A stretch of 64,000 nucleotides of DNA, from assembly GCF_000011185.1 (NCBI RefSeq), contig NC_002689.2, positions 806,001 through 870,000 on the forward strand. Direction: 5' to 3'. The position numbers were made by a program, and so were the translations under genes. This stretch comes from Thermoplasma volcanium GSS1. Its GTDB lineage: Archaea > Thermoplasmatota > Thermoplasmata > Thermoplasmatales > Thermoplasmataceae. Below, in pieces: positions 54,769 to 63,965 of this stretch. The number at the start of each line of letters is the position of its first letter. The first letter of the stretch is position 1. A model generated the notes under the pieces. That model ran no database searches, was not told where the DNA came from, and worked only from the letters and a program-made list of their open reading frames with translations.

Positions 54769-55800
54769 ATGACCGACATACTACCTGAGTATAGAAAGAA
54801 ACATCCTTACGTAATGTACGAAATGATGAAACAGATACCTGAAGGAATTGACAAAACACTTAAGGCAGCTCAATCAGTTGATTACAGCTTCCTTGGTGAT
54901 GACATAACATTCATAGGTAACGGCACTGCCTACCATGCCGGATATATTGGTTCGGGGATCATTGAGAAATATGGGTTAAGGAGAAGGGTAGTGCAAGCTT
55001 ACGAATATCTAAACTATTTGAAGTACTCATCTTCATTCATCGGCATATCCCATACGGGAAAGACGAAAAGCACTGTGGATGCTATGTTGAAAGCAAGAAT
55101 TACCGGAAAGACGGCTGGTATAACTCACTACCGTGACTCGCCGCTTTATAATTCAGTTGATGTACCTATCTTAATAGAGGATGAAGACAAATCACTCTGC
55201 AATACAAAGGCCTTCTTCAACTCAGCATTTGCAGCGCTCTATGTTTCATCAATATATCTTGGCAAAGATATAGATTTTAAATCGTTAAGAAACGAAATAG
55301 CAAAACACGTGAATGATGATGACAAGGAGATGGAATCAGCCTCAGCTGAGTTGGACAACGTAAAAGACATATTCGTTCTCGGTTCTGGCCCTAACTTCCC
55401 AGTCGCACGGGAAGCTGCCCAGAAGATTAGGGAGGCGACCCACCTTCATGCTGAGGGAATAGAGCTGGAAGAATTCAACCACGGATGTACGGCCGTTATG
55501 GACGAAAATACTCTAGTAATCTTAGTCGAGACTGAAAGAGACAAAGAGAGGGCCAATCAGATAGTCAGAGCGTCTAGCTACGTAGGTTCTCCTACGATGG
55601 CCATAAATGGAGATGCTGAGATCTCCTATTATAGTGATTATCAAGACGAATACCTTTCTCCATTTGTTAATATGGTACCTCTTTATTATTTGGCCTACTA
55701 CCTTGCAGTTAGAAGAGGGATAAACCCAGATTATCTCAGATTCGAAGACGAAAGGTATAGAAATTACGACAACACGGTTTTTCCCCCTGGGGCTCATTGA
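54769..55800 (+). CDS. Double-SIS-domain sugar isomerase/deaminase (GlmS C-half-like)
   Basis: 343 residues with two SIS domains: FIGNGTAYHAGYIGSGIIEK in the first and FVLGSGPNFPVAREAAQKIREATHLHAEGIELEEFNHGC in the second. The order and the phrase HPYVMYEMMKQIPEG at the N-terminus match the isomerase half of glucosamine-6-phosphate synthase, without the glutaminase domain. Such stand-alone proteins act as glucosamine-6-phosphate deaminases or as sugar-phosphate isomerases that use ammonia. The C-terminal end lacks the usual KSVTVE-type GlmS tail (it ends TVFPPGAH), so substrate specificity may differ. Confidence 0.82.
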   Translation: MTDILPEYRKKHPYVMYEMMKQIPEGIDKTLKAAQSVDYSFLGDDITFIGNGTAYHAGYIGSGIIEKYGLRRRVVQAYEYLNYLKYSSSFIGISHTGKTKSTVDAMLKARITGKTAGITHYRDSPLYNSVDVPILIEDEDKSLCNTKAFFNSAFAALYVSSIYLGKDIDFKSLRNEIAKHVNDDDKEMESASAELDNVKDIFVLGSGPNFPVAREAAQKIREATHLHAEGIELEEFNHGCTAVMDENTLVILVETERDKERANQIVRASSYVGSPTMAINGDAEISYYSDYQDEYLSPFVNMVPLYYLAYYLAVRRGINPDYLRFEDERYRNYDNTVFPPGAH

Positions 55801-55873
55801 TGCCTTATTGATTTTATAATATATACATTCCATATTCGAGAAGTTTTTTATTTAAGCCAGCGCTTTTCAACGC

Positions 55874-56758
55874 ATGGAGATTAGTAACATAGGAGTTGTT
55901 GGAAGCGGAGTTATGGGCCAGGGCATAGCACAAGTCTTTGCCAAGGCAGGGTATAAAGTGACTATTGTTGACGTTAACGAACAGATACTGGAAAATGCTT
56001 TAAAAGCTATCTCGGATGGCAAATATGGACTCAGAAACCTAGTTAACAAAGGTCAGATATCTGAAAATGACCTAAATAGCATCATGTCCAGAATATCTAC
56101 GTCAACGGAATACACTTCATTATCTTCCTGCGATTTCATTGTGGAAGCAGTACCTGAAGACCTTCGAATAAAGAGAGAAGTGTTTGCGAAGCTAGAATCT
56201 AACGTTAGTAAAGACACAATACTTGCATCCAATACCTCAGGAATAATGATCGCTGAAATTACCTCTGGCCTGAGCTATAAGGAGAGGATTATAGGCATGC
56301 ACTGGTTTAACCCGGCCCCAGTGATGAAGTTGATAGAGGTCGTTAAAGCACAGCTGACATCAGAAGAAACATTTAACACAACTATGGAGCTTGCTAAGGA
56401 GATCGGCAAAGTACCTATAAAGGTAGCAGACGTACCTGGTTTCTACACTACAAGGTTTATAGAAGGGTGGCTTTTGTCTGCTATAAGATCCGCTGAACAG
56501 GGCGTAGCAACAAGAAAGGATATAGATGCTATGACAAAGATGGCATTCGGCTTCCCTATGGGGCCCTTTGAACTTATGGACATCATTGGGATAGATACTG
56601 TATACCATATTGCGACGTACCTTTACGAAGAAACAGGCGATCCGCAGTTCATCCCGCCAATAAGCTTGAAGCAAATGGTGCTAAATGGCTATATTGGAGA
56701 CAAGAAGGTAAAATTCGGAAGCAAAGGCGGATGGTTCGATCTCTACGGACATGAGTGA
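55874..56758 (+). CDS. 3-hydroxyacyl-CoA (3-hydroxybutyryl-CoA) dehydrogenase
   Basis: 294 residues. The NAD-binding motif VVGSGVMGQGIAQVFAKAGY is at the N-terminus, the SNTSGIMI and GMHWFNPAPVMKLIEVV stretches carry the catalytic serine/histidine region, and the C-terminal dimerisation domain has GFPMGPFELMDIIG. It oxidises 3-hydroxyacyl-CoA to 3-oxoacyl-CoA in fatty-acid breakdown or in butanoyl-CoA metabolism. It is the single-domain form, not fused to enoyl-CoA hydratase. The next gene, a UDG, starts 16 bases later on the same strand, so they may share a transcript. Confidence 0.92.
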   Translation: MEISNIGVVGSGVMGQGIAQVFAKAGYKVTIVDVNEQILENALKAISDGKYGLRNLVNKGQISENDLNSIMSRISTSTEYTSLSSCDFIVEAVPEDLRIKREVFAKLESNVSKDTILASNTSGIMIAEITSGLSYKERIIGMHWFNPAPVMKLIEVVKAQLTSEETFNTTMELAKEIGKVPIKVADVPGFYTTRFIEGWLLSAIRSAEQGVATRKDIDAMTKMAFGFPMGPFELMDIIGIDTVYHIATYLYEETGDPQFIPPISLKQMVLNGYIGDKKVKFGSKGGWFDLYGHE

Positions 56759-56774
56759 AACGGTGAATTCCTAG

Positions 56775-57458
56775 ATGGAAGATGTATGGAAAGACATAAG
56801 CGAAATGAATTCAGATCTCATTGGCTGTGAGAAATGCCCTAGGCTGGTTACTTTTAGGAAAGAGGTTGCTAAGAGGGACAAAAAGTTTCGTGGGCAGGAA
56901 TATTGGTCTAGGCCGGTTCCAGGCTATGGGGATATCTCTGGCCGCCTATTAATTGTAGGGCTGGCCCCTGCAGCTACTGGCGGGAATAGAACCGGAAGGG
57001 TTTTTACAGGCGATAAGAGTTCTGATTTCCTTGTGTCTTGCCTATTCGAAGCAGGCATAACGAACCAGCCGACATCAGTTAGTAGGGGCGATGGCCTCGT
57101 TTACATTGATTCGTACATTACCGCAGCGGTTAAATGCGTACCTCCAGACAATAAGCCTACCATGGATGAAATAAAGAATTGTATGCCGTACCTCATTTTC
57201 GAGGTGAAGCAGATGAAGAACCTAAAGGTAGTCCTTGCACTTGGAAAGATTGCATTTGATTCGGTACTCGATGTGCTGAGAAGCTTTGGAACCAATACGA
57301 AGGGGATGAAGTTCGTGCATGGAAACGTATACGATACGGGTACTTTTAAGCTGGTTCCCTCTTACCATCCAAGCCCTCGGAATGTCAATACAGGGAAGTT
57401 AAAAAGGGAAGATTTTGTTTCATTGCTGCAAAAGGTCAAGGCTTTAATTTCAGAATGA
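56775..57458 (+). CDS. Family 5 uracil-DNA glycosylase (UDGb)
   Basis: 227 residues. [4Fe-4S] ligands are C18, C21, C121 and C136. Motif 1 is GLAPAATGGNRTGRVFTGD (62-80), which lacks the polar catalytic residue of family 4 but is the normal form of family 5. The His motif is SYHPSPRNVNTGK. It removes uracil and some deaminated purines (hypoxanthine, xanthine) from DNA, an important need in a hot acidic cell. The start ATG at 56775 is 16 bases after the dehydrogenase stop. It is convergent with the Nramp-like transporter. Confidence 0.93.
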   Translation: MEDVWKDISEMNSDLIGCEKCPRLVTFRKEVAKRDKKFRGQEYWSRPVPGYGDISGRLLIVGLAPAATGGNRTGRVFTGDKSSDFLVSCLFEAGITNQPTSVSRGDGLVYIDSYITAAVKCVPPDNKPTMDEIKNCMPYLIFEVKQMKNLKVVLALGKIAFDSVLDVLRSFGTNTKGMKFVHGNVYDTGTFKLVPSYHPSPRNVNTGKLKREDFVSLLQKVKALISE

Positions 57459-57465
57459 TGATTCG

Positions 57466-58737
57466 TTAAATTGAAGTTATTATGCTGTATAGCCCGGCTA
57501 TCTCTATTATAGCGAGTGTAAACCAAAATAGTGCCATATAACGCTTCGATAGTCTGTGCCCGTTCATTATTTTTTGATCTGATACAAGCAAGCCTAGGAG
57601 TACACCGACCGGTGCCAGCACTAGAACAAAGACTATCATGAGATCTATGACCAGTGGAAGAAGATAGGCAGAAAACGAGAGTGCTATTGCTGCTGCGGGT
57701 ATGCTCTCTCCCATGTATAAATAGATGAATTTTCTTCTATCGCAGTCCGATCTTTCTTCTGTTAGACCTTTCATTTGCGCCTTATGCATACCACGGCGCC
57801 TGCCCGAGTAAAGTTTCCAGCCGAGAGCTTCTGCAATCCCCCATGAGGATGCCAGTGATATGACAATGAGTGCGAGGAATCCTGCAGTTACGAAGCCAGC
57901 TGCAGTGATGTAATATGCATAGGTGCCGAAGGGGAGCAATGCAGCCGCAAGCATCTTTGGTTCAGTTGCGTATCCGCCTATGAATGTTCCAGCGATAACG
58001 ATCATAACCATAAGCACCTCGCTTACGATTGAACCTATTGCGGTTTCATTCCTGCTTATTTTTATGTCTTGGTCCAACAATGATTTCTGTACGCTCGCCC
58101 CAGCTTGATAAAATATCATAAACGGCATTATTATGGCCCCTAGGTTCGCTATTATCATAATGTCAAAATCATGGTTTCCGTACGGTTGTATGGGATTTAA
58201 CCCCGTAAGTATAACAGAATGCCATGACGGTTTCATAAGCGCAACGCTGACTATTATAAAAAGGACGAGGCCCACTGACACGATCATGAGTATACTCTCT
58301 ATTCTTCCGTACCTCCTCATTAGCACTATCAAATTATGTATAACGAAAACAACAGGTACGGATATATAAGGGGAGACGCCCACCATGTATAGCCCGATAG
58401 CTATACCGCTATACTCGGCTATGTAAGAAAGTATGTCTGTCGAGGCCATAGGTATAGCAGCAAGCAGTGCAAGTCTCCGCCCGTACCTCTGCCTTATCGC
58501 TTCCCCGACGCCCATTCCCGAATATATGCCAAGGTAACCTGCGGCGTTCTGTACTATGAAAAGAGGCGGGATAAGGATAAGCATTACGAATATCATGTGG
58601 AATCCAAATTCTGCGCCAGATTGAAGTCCAGTTATTATGCTTGCTACATCTACATCAGCCATCATTACAATCCATGCGGGACCGATTTTAGATAAGACAT
58701 GAAATACTTTGTGTGTGGTTCCAATATTTATATCCAT
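57466..58737 (-). CDS. Nramp-like metal transporter with altered metal site
   Basis: 423 residues, about 11 helices. It aligns with Nramp by eye: GPAWIVMMADVDVASIITGLQSGAEFG corresponds to the helix 1 DPGNWATDIQAGAQFG motif, and IANLGAIIMPFMIFYQAGASVQKS to helix 6 MPHN. The conserved Asp and Met positions are kept, but the helix-1 Asn is Ser and the helix-6 His after MP is Phe, so it belongs to a divergent clade and ion preference is uncertain (Mn, Fe, Mg or another). A perfect palindrome lies in front of the gene. It is convergent with UDGb. Confidence 0.8.
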   Translation of the reverse strand: MDINIGTTHKVFHVLSKIGPAWIVMMADVDVASIITGLQSGAEFGFHMIFVMLILIPPLFIVQNAAGYLGIYSGMGVGEAIRQRYGRRLALLAAIPMASTDILSYIAEYSGIAIGLYMVGVSPYISVPVVFVIHNLIVLMRRYGRIESILMIVSVGLVLFIIVSVALMKPSWHSVILTGLNPIQPYGNHDFDIMIIANLGAIIMPFMIFYQAGASVQKSLLDQDIKISRNETAIGSIVSEVLMVMIVIAGTFIGGYATEPKMLAAALLPFGTYAYYITAAGFVTAGFLALIVISLASSWGIAEALGWKLYSGRRRGMHKAQMKGLTEERSDCDRRKFIYLYMGESIPAAAIALSFSAYLLPLVIDLMIVFVLVLAPVGVLLGLLVSDQKIMNGHRLSKRYMALFWFTLAIIEIAGLYSIITSI

Positions 58738-58746
58738 TTGAACACC

Positions 58747-58762
58747 GTAAGGATATCCTTAC
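58747..58762. promoter_or_regulatory. Perfect palindromic operator before the Nramp-like gene
   Basis: GTAAGGATATCCTTAC is a perfect 16-bp inverted repeat lying 10 bases upstream of the transporter start codon, around the expected transcription start of a leaderless gene. DtxR/IdeR/MntR-type metal regulators bind palindromes of this size before metal transporter genes, and a DtxR-family IdeR is known in Thermoplasma. That it is this regulator's site is inference. Confidence 0.7.
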
Positions 58763-58851
58763 ATCAATACAAAGTACTTAAACAGTTGCTCTAAATATCG
58801 ATAGTCCCAACCTTCTAAAGGAATAAATAGGTAGAAATATTAACGAAAGGA

Positions 58852-61800
58852 ATGCAAGCTCAAAGGTATAGGCTTATCGAACAGGGTAACACTATAATGG
58901 ATATCGACAACGAAATTCTTAGATATTGGAATGATCACGCAATAAATGAGAAGATTTTCAAAAAAGAAGGTACGAAGAAATTTGTCTTTCTTGAAGGGCC
59001 GCCAACAGCTAACGGAAGACCTCACATAGGGCACGCAATGACGAGAACGATCAAGGATATAGTCCTCCGGTATAATACCATGACTGGTCACAAGATATAC
59101 AGGCGTTATGGAGGATGGGACTGCCACGGTCTACCCGTTGAACTCGAAGCTGAGAAGTATTTCGGATTTAAGACAAAATCCGATATAATAAACTATGGCG
59201 TCGAGAAGTTCAATAGCTATTGCAGGGATAGCGTATTTAGGTACATAGATGAGTGGAAAACCGTAGACCAGATCATCGGATTTTCAATAGACCATAGCGG
59301 CGACTACATAACGTTGAGGAATGAATACATAGAGAGTGAGTGGTATGTCCTCAAATATATATACGAAAATGGCCTACTCTACAAAGATTATACTGTTGTG
59401 CCTTACTGCCCACGTTGTGAAACGAGCCTCAGTTCTCATGAGGTTGCCCAAGGGTATAAGGATGTTAAAGATCCTTCGGTTTACGTAAGATTTAAGGAGA
59501 AGGGATCTGAGAATACTTACTTCGTGGCATGGACTACCACTCCATGGACGCTGCCGTCTAATGAATTCCTCGTTGTTAATCCTGACATTGAATATTCCTT
59601 AATAGAATACAATAATGCAAAGTATTACGTAGCGAGTTCCAGAGCTCAATACATATTTAAAGACTTCAAGGTCTTAAAGAAGATGAAGGGCTTCGAACTA
59701 GCAGGTAAGGGTTACGAACAGCTCCTGCCTTTCCTCGATCCACCTGCAGGTGCACTCCGCGTCGTAACTGGTGACTTCGTTACGGATATCGATGGATCTG
59801 GCATAGTGCATGCTGCGCCTGCTTTTGGTTCCGACGATTACCAGATAGGAAAAAGGGAAAACGTACCCATATTGAATCCAGTAGACAAGAACGGAAGGTT
59901 CTCCGATGAAAGGCTCCCATGGTATGGAAAGAAAGTTAGGGAGGCAAATGAAGACATAATAGTTTACCTTAAGAATAACGGTTTGCTTATCAAGAGCGAG
60001 AAGTACGAACACAGCTATCCGTTTTGCTACCGTTGCGATACTCCTTTACTTTATTATCCGCTGGATGCTTGGTTTATTAGGGTATCATCTGTAAGGGATA
60101 AACTAGTAGAAAATAACGAAAAGATAAGATGGAAGCCAGATTACTTGAAGCACGGAAGGTTTGGCAATTTCCTCGATGAAGCCAAAGACTGGAACCTGAG
60201 CAGAGATAGATTTTGGGGAACACCATTGCCAGTATGGCGTTGCCGCAACAACCATGTACGATTCATAGGAAGCAGAAAGGAAATAGAGGAGATGGGAGCT
60301 ACTGTACCTCAGGATCTTCATCGGCCGTATATAGACGAAGTCAAATTCGTATGCCCTGATTGCGGAGAAGAGATGAGGAGAGAACCATACGTTATAGATA
60401 CGTGGTTCGATTCAGGAAGCGCTACATACGCAGCTATGCACTATCCATTTGAAGATAACTTCGATCCATCCTCCGATCTGCCAGTATCATTCATAACTGA
60501 GGCCATCGACCAGACCAGGGGGTGGTTTTACGTTTTGCACGTAATTTCAACCATAATGTTCAACAAGAATGCGTATGACAGCGCATTGTCTATAAGCTTT
60601 ATCCTGGATGAGCAAGGCAGAAAGATGAGCAAAAGCAAAGGCAACTCAGTTTTTGCTCTGGACTATTTGAAGCAAGTGGCACCAGATTCACTCAGACTCT
60701 TTTTCCTCTACGGAGCCCCGTGGAAATCTAAAAACCTTGACAGGAAGATTATAGATGAGGTCTCAAGGCGTGTGATATCTACATTATTGAACGTTTACTC
60801 ATTCTTTGCATACAATGCAAATATTGATGGCTTTGAGTTCAAAGGCATCTTAGAAGCTAAGGATACTCTTGATAAATGGCTCATATCTAAGATCAACACA
60901 TTCATAATCGAGTCTAGAAGAGCATACGATGACCTCGATTTCCACGAAGTTGTAAGGTTATCGATGGATTTCGTGGATAACCTCTCAAACTTTTACCTTA
61001 GGCTGTCGAGGAGGAGATTTTGGGCTGAAGATGTGACTGAAGATAAGTTAGCAGCTTATTCAACACTCTATACAGCTATAATGACATGTTCGAAGGTTCT
61101 AGCGCCCATTGTTCCTTTTGTTTCTGACTACTTATACCTTAGCCTCCACGGCCCTTACGAAAGCATACACCTGGATTCGTTCCCAGAGCCTGATACATCA
61201 AAGATAGACCATGATCTAGAAAAAAGAATGGATCAGGCATACTCTGTCATTGAAACTGTTAGGAGGATAAGACAGGAGATAAATATAAAGGGAAGACAGC
61301 CAGTGAAGGAAATACTGCTGTCCGGCAATATAGACCCTGAGATAATACCAGTAGTATCGCAGGAGGTTAACGCAAAGGAGATAAGGATCGTAAGTTCAGA
61401 GCAAAGGCCATTAAAGTATACCGTTGATCTTAAGATGGAGACAGCTGCTCCAATCCTTAGGTCTTCAGTAAACTCAGTGAGGGAGGCTTTAAAGTCCATA
61501 GATGGAAAGGCTGCATTTGATGCTGTGCAGAACGGGGGAAAGCTTAGGGTGCTGGACCACGAGCTAACTGGCGAAATGCTAAACATTTCGACAATACCAG
61601 ACCCTGACTATGGATATTCTAGAGATGAAAAAAATGGCATAGATGTGTTCGTAAACAAAAGGATAGACAGGAACGAATACTTGGAAGGCCTCGCCAGAGA
61701 GATAGTAAGGAGAATACAATTAATGAGAAAGGAGATGAACCTTGACTACACAGACAGAATAAACGTATGGATAGATCCTGTTGGAGATTTTTCTGACGCT

Positions 61801-61938
61801 ATCGACAAGTTCGAATCGTACATAAAAGCCGAGACTCAGTGCGATTCCCTCAATGTCGGCCATACAGATGATCTAAGAAAATGGGAAATAGGAGACGAAA
61901 CGATTGGAATAAGAATAGAAAAAGTGGTTCCTAAGTAG
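58852..61938 (+). CDS. ileS: Isoleucyl-tRNA synthetase
   Basis: 1028 residues, class I. The HIGH motif is PHIGHAMTR near residue 57 and KMSKS is KMSKSKGN near residue 591. The CP1 editing domain carries AWTTTPWTLPSNEFL and DIDGSGIVHAAPAFGSDD. The zinc-type motifs YCPRCETSL, CRNN and CPDCGEEM are present. The anticodon-binding domain follows, then the archaeal C-terminal extension. The frame starts at ATG 58852; an internal ATG at 58897 (MDIDNEILRYWNDH) is nearer the usual N-terminus of the family, but aataaatagg about 26 bases before 58852 supports the longer form. It is divergent from the Nramp-like gene. Confidence 0.96.
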   Translation: MQAQRYRLIEQGNTIMDIDNEILRYWNDHAINEKIFKKEGTKKFVFLEGPPTANGRPHIGHAMTRTIKDIVLRYNTMTGHKIYRRYGGWDCHGLPVELEAEKYFGFKTKSDIINYGVEKFNSYCRDSVFRYIDEWKTVDQIIGFSIDHSGDYITLRNEYIESEWYVLKYIYENGLLYKDYTVVPYCPRCETSLSSHEVAQGYKDVKDPSVYVRFKEKGSENTYFVAWTTTPWTLPSNEFLVVNPDIEYSLIEYNNAKYYVASSRAQYIFKDFKVLKKMKGFELAGKGYEQLLPFLDPPAGALRVVTGDFVTDIDGSGIVHAAPAFGSDDYQIGKRENVPILNPVDKNGRFSDERLPWYGKKVREANEDIIVYLKNNGLLIKSEKYEHSYPFCYRCDTPLLYYPLDAWFIRVSSVRDKLVENNEKIRWKPDYLKHGRFGNFLDEAKDWNLSRDRFWGTPLPVWRCRNNHVRFIGSRKEIEEMGATVPQDLHRPYIDEVKFVCPDCGEEMRREPYVIDTWFDSGSATYAAMHYPFEDNFDPSSDLPVSFITEAIDQTRGWFYVLHVISTIMFNKNAYDSALSISFILDEQGRKMSKSKGNSVFALDYLKQVAPDSLRLFFLYGAPWKSKNLDRKIIDEVSRRVISTLLNVYSFFAYNANIDGFEFKGILEAKDTLDKWLISKINTFIIESRRAYDDLDFHEVVRLSMDFVDNLSNFYLRLSRRRFWAEDVTEDKLAAYSTLYTAIMTCSKVLAPIVPFVSDYLYLSLHGPYESIHLDSFPEPDTSKIDHDLEKRMDQAYSVIETVRRIRQEINIKGRQPVKEILLSGNIDPEIIPVVSQEVNAKEIRIVSSEQRPLKYTVDLKMETAAPILRSSVNSVREALKSIDGKAAFDAVQNGGKLRVLDHELTGEMLNISTIPDPDYGYSRDEKNGIDVFVNKRIDRNEYLEGLAREIVRRIQLMRKEMNLDYTDRINVWIDPVGDFSDAIDKFESYIKAETQCDSLNVGHTDDLRKWEIGDETIGIRIEKVVPK

Positions 61939-61988
61939 TAATCATAAAAACTACATAATATCTTTAAATTATTATTTCATGTTTATGA

Positions 61989-62615
61989 GTGAAAGTGCTA
62001 AGGGAAGATGAGGAAAGCGAGATAGTAAAACAGTTTCTGGATGACAATAATTCGGTTATTGTGGATTTTGATCCTATTGATTTATATGAAGCTGTGCATC
62101 CTCCTTTCTCAATAAGACTATCGATTGATCGTATTTCTGCAATGCCCCTCTCCATATTAAGGAGGCGCGCAGCAGCTTTTGTTTCTGATCCCCAAACATT
62201 ATCGAAGCTGCTGAATAATGATATCGCTGGAAAATTTGATTTCATATATGATAATTCCAACAGATCGTGGCAGAAATATTATCCTTTTAGCTATTACAGA
62301 TCTATAAATGCCGCCGATCTGTATGAAAATATTAAGGCTTACACTGTTTTAGACGTTAGAGAGCCATTTGAGCTGATCTTTGGTTCTATTGCTAACTCCA
62401 TAAATATACCTATATCTGAATTGCGCGAGAAGTGGAAGATACTCGAGCGCGATAAAAAGTACGCAGTGATTTGTGCGCACGGAAATAGAAGTGCAGCTGC
62501 GGTGGAATTCCTTAGCCAGCTTGGTCTTAACATCGTAGATGTTGAAGGTGGCATTCAGTCATGGATCGAAGAGGGATATCCCGTTGTGTATGGAAGGGAG
62601 AGTGCCGAAGATTGA
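61989..62615 (+). CDS. Tandem rhodanese-like protein with inactive first domain
   Basis: 208 residues from a GTG at 61989. The C-terminal half (about 105-200) is a rhodanese domain: LDVREPFELIFGSIANSINIP and the active loop CAHGNR with C162. The N-terminal half looks like a second, degenerate copy: VIVDFDPIDLYEAVHPP resembles the LDVRxxxEYxxGHIP start, and IYDNSNRSW occupies the position of the active loop, with Asp88 in place of Cys. This is the layout of thiosulfate/3-mercaptopyruvate sulfurtransferases. It probably handles sulfane sulfur. It sits 50 bases after ileS with its own TATA-like ctttaaatta. Confidence 0.8.
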   Translation: MKVLREDEESEIVKQFLDDNNSVIVDFDPIDLYEAVHPPFSIRLSIDRISAMPLSILRRRAAAFVSDPQTLSKLLNNDIAGKFDFIYDNSNRSWQKYYPFSYYRSINAADLYENIKAYTVLDVREPFELIFGSIANSINIPISELREKWKILERDKKYAVICAHGNRSAAAVEFLSQLGLNIVDVEGGIQSWIEEGYPVVYGRESAED

Positions 62616-62765
62616 AACCGTAGGGTTCAACATTTCTGCGGAAAAATAAAATTGGCAAAAACTCCATAATAACCTTGTTACGATCCCATAATCGAAACGG
62701 ATAAATCACATCGTAATGAGAAACGCAAAGTAGAGGTATTTAAGCAAGAAAGCCATGATCCATGT

Positions 62766-63119
62766 ATGGAAGATATTGATTCGTATTTGAATTACGTCAA
62801 CAGCATATGGGTCAAGATCAATGAAAAGTTCAAGAACCAGGACGAGAACGTTAAAATAGCCATTCTACAGCTTGCTGCTAGACCTTACTATTATTGGATC
62901 CAGGAGAATTTATCACCGCCTCCAAAAAAAGAGGGCCAAGAGACAGGCAAACTCGAGAATATAGTTAGCAAGTACGGTGACTCCATACAGATAGAAAACG
63001 ATACTGTAAAGATAGTTAAGAGGCTTGGTACCACAGAGTTTGCGGCTCTTCGTGACTCGCTAAGGGAGATTGGGTATCAGTACGATGCACAAAGCAGAGG
63101 ATTTAAGAAGAAGCAGTGA
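62766..63119 (+). CDS. Small protein of unknown function
   Basis: 117 residues, charged and soluble, with no membrane segment. The N-terminal ~45 residues are probably helical (LNYVNSIWVKINEKFK ... AARPYYYWIQENL), a Pro/Lys-rich linker follows (SPPPKKEGQETG), and the C-terminal ~50 residues have alternating hydrophobic pattern with KRLGTTEFAALRDSLREIGY and a basic end GFKKKQ. I do not recognise a family. It starts at ATG 62766 and ends four bases before the histidine phosphatase start, so the two are co-transcribed. The layout suggests a small nucleic-acid or ssDNA-associated factor, but nothing proves this. Confidence 0.8.
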   Translation: MEDIDSYLNYVNSIWVKINEKFKNQDENVKIAILQLAARPYYYWIQENLSPPPKKEGQETGKLENIVSKYGDSIQIENDTVKIVKRLGTTEFAALRDSLREIGYQYDAQSRGFKKKQ

Positions 63120-63123
63120 TATA

Positions 63124-63690
63124 ATGAAGAAAGTGTACCTGGTCAGGCATGCAAAGACTATTATGAATTATACGAATAGATGGCAGGGAAGGAGCGATAG
63201 CGATATATTGCCGGGTGCCATAGAAAAACTTTTATCTTCGATCAAAAGCATCGAAAACGAAGGCATAAACAAAATTTATTCAAGCTGTATAGGGAGGGCT
63301 ATAAAATCCGCGGCTGCCGCTGCAAATGTCTTAGGTCTAAATTCAATATTTTTAGATTGCAGGTTTAATGAGAGAGATCTAGGGTTACTGGAGGGTAAAA
63401 CTGTGGATGAAATACGCACAAAATTTGGCATCGAGTTCTTATACATAACCTCTAGAGACATCGAAAAGCTGCCGTATGTTGAAAGCTGGCCTGACTTTGT
63501 TTCGAGGGTTTTCTCTGGCTTAGAGTCTTTGCCAGACGGCCGTACGCTTTTAATAACTCACGGTGGAGTCCTTAGGGCCGTTTACAATACCTTATCTCAT
63601 TCAGACGAAAGGAGAGTGATATTCGACAACGGTGATATCCTAGTTTTGAATAAAACTGATTCATGGGATATAGAAAGGATAATCAAATAG
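63124..63690 (+). CDS. Histidine phosphatase (phosphoglycerate mutase-like)
   Basis: 188 residues from ATG 63124 (the open frame extends back to 63070, but the family begins MKKVYLVRHAKT). The catalytic phosphohistidine motif is RHA (R8, H9), the second conserved His is in LLITHGGVLRAVYN, and the middle Arg/Glu pair is in FNERDLGLLEGKT, typical of cofactor-dependent PGM-like phosphatases. It may be a mutase or a broad phosphatase; the size (188) suits a phosphatase such as CobC/GpmB relatives rather than full glycolytic dPGM. It is coupled to the preceding 117-residue gene. Confidence 0.88.
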   Translation: MKKVYLVRHAKTIMNYTNRWQGRSDSDILPGAIEKLLSSIKSIENEGINKIYSSCIGRAIKSAAAAANVLGLNSIFLDCRFNERDLGLLEGKTVDEIRTKFGIEFLYITSRDIEKLPYVESWPDFVSRVFSGLESLPDGRTLLITHGGVLRAVYNTLSHSDERRVIFDNGDILVLNKTDSWDIERIIK

Positions 63691-63965
63691 GGCAGTTATC
63701 CTTAAATTTAGTTATTACTAAGCTATAAGTGGTATTCTTTATAGCAGTCTAATATTTAAAATGAACTATTGCTTCAATTATAATAAATAAACATTGATAT
63801 AGATCAAAATAAAACTATTCAAATATAACCTATTTTTACGTTATTGGTAATTACTCATAGATCTGTTGATTTTTTCTGAATGGATATAATTAAATAACCG
63901 GGAAAAGGTATAGTTATTATCAGGAATAATTAAATATTAGCAGAGGAAATTCAGAATTGATAGCT

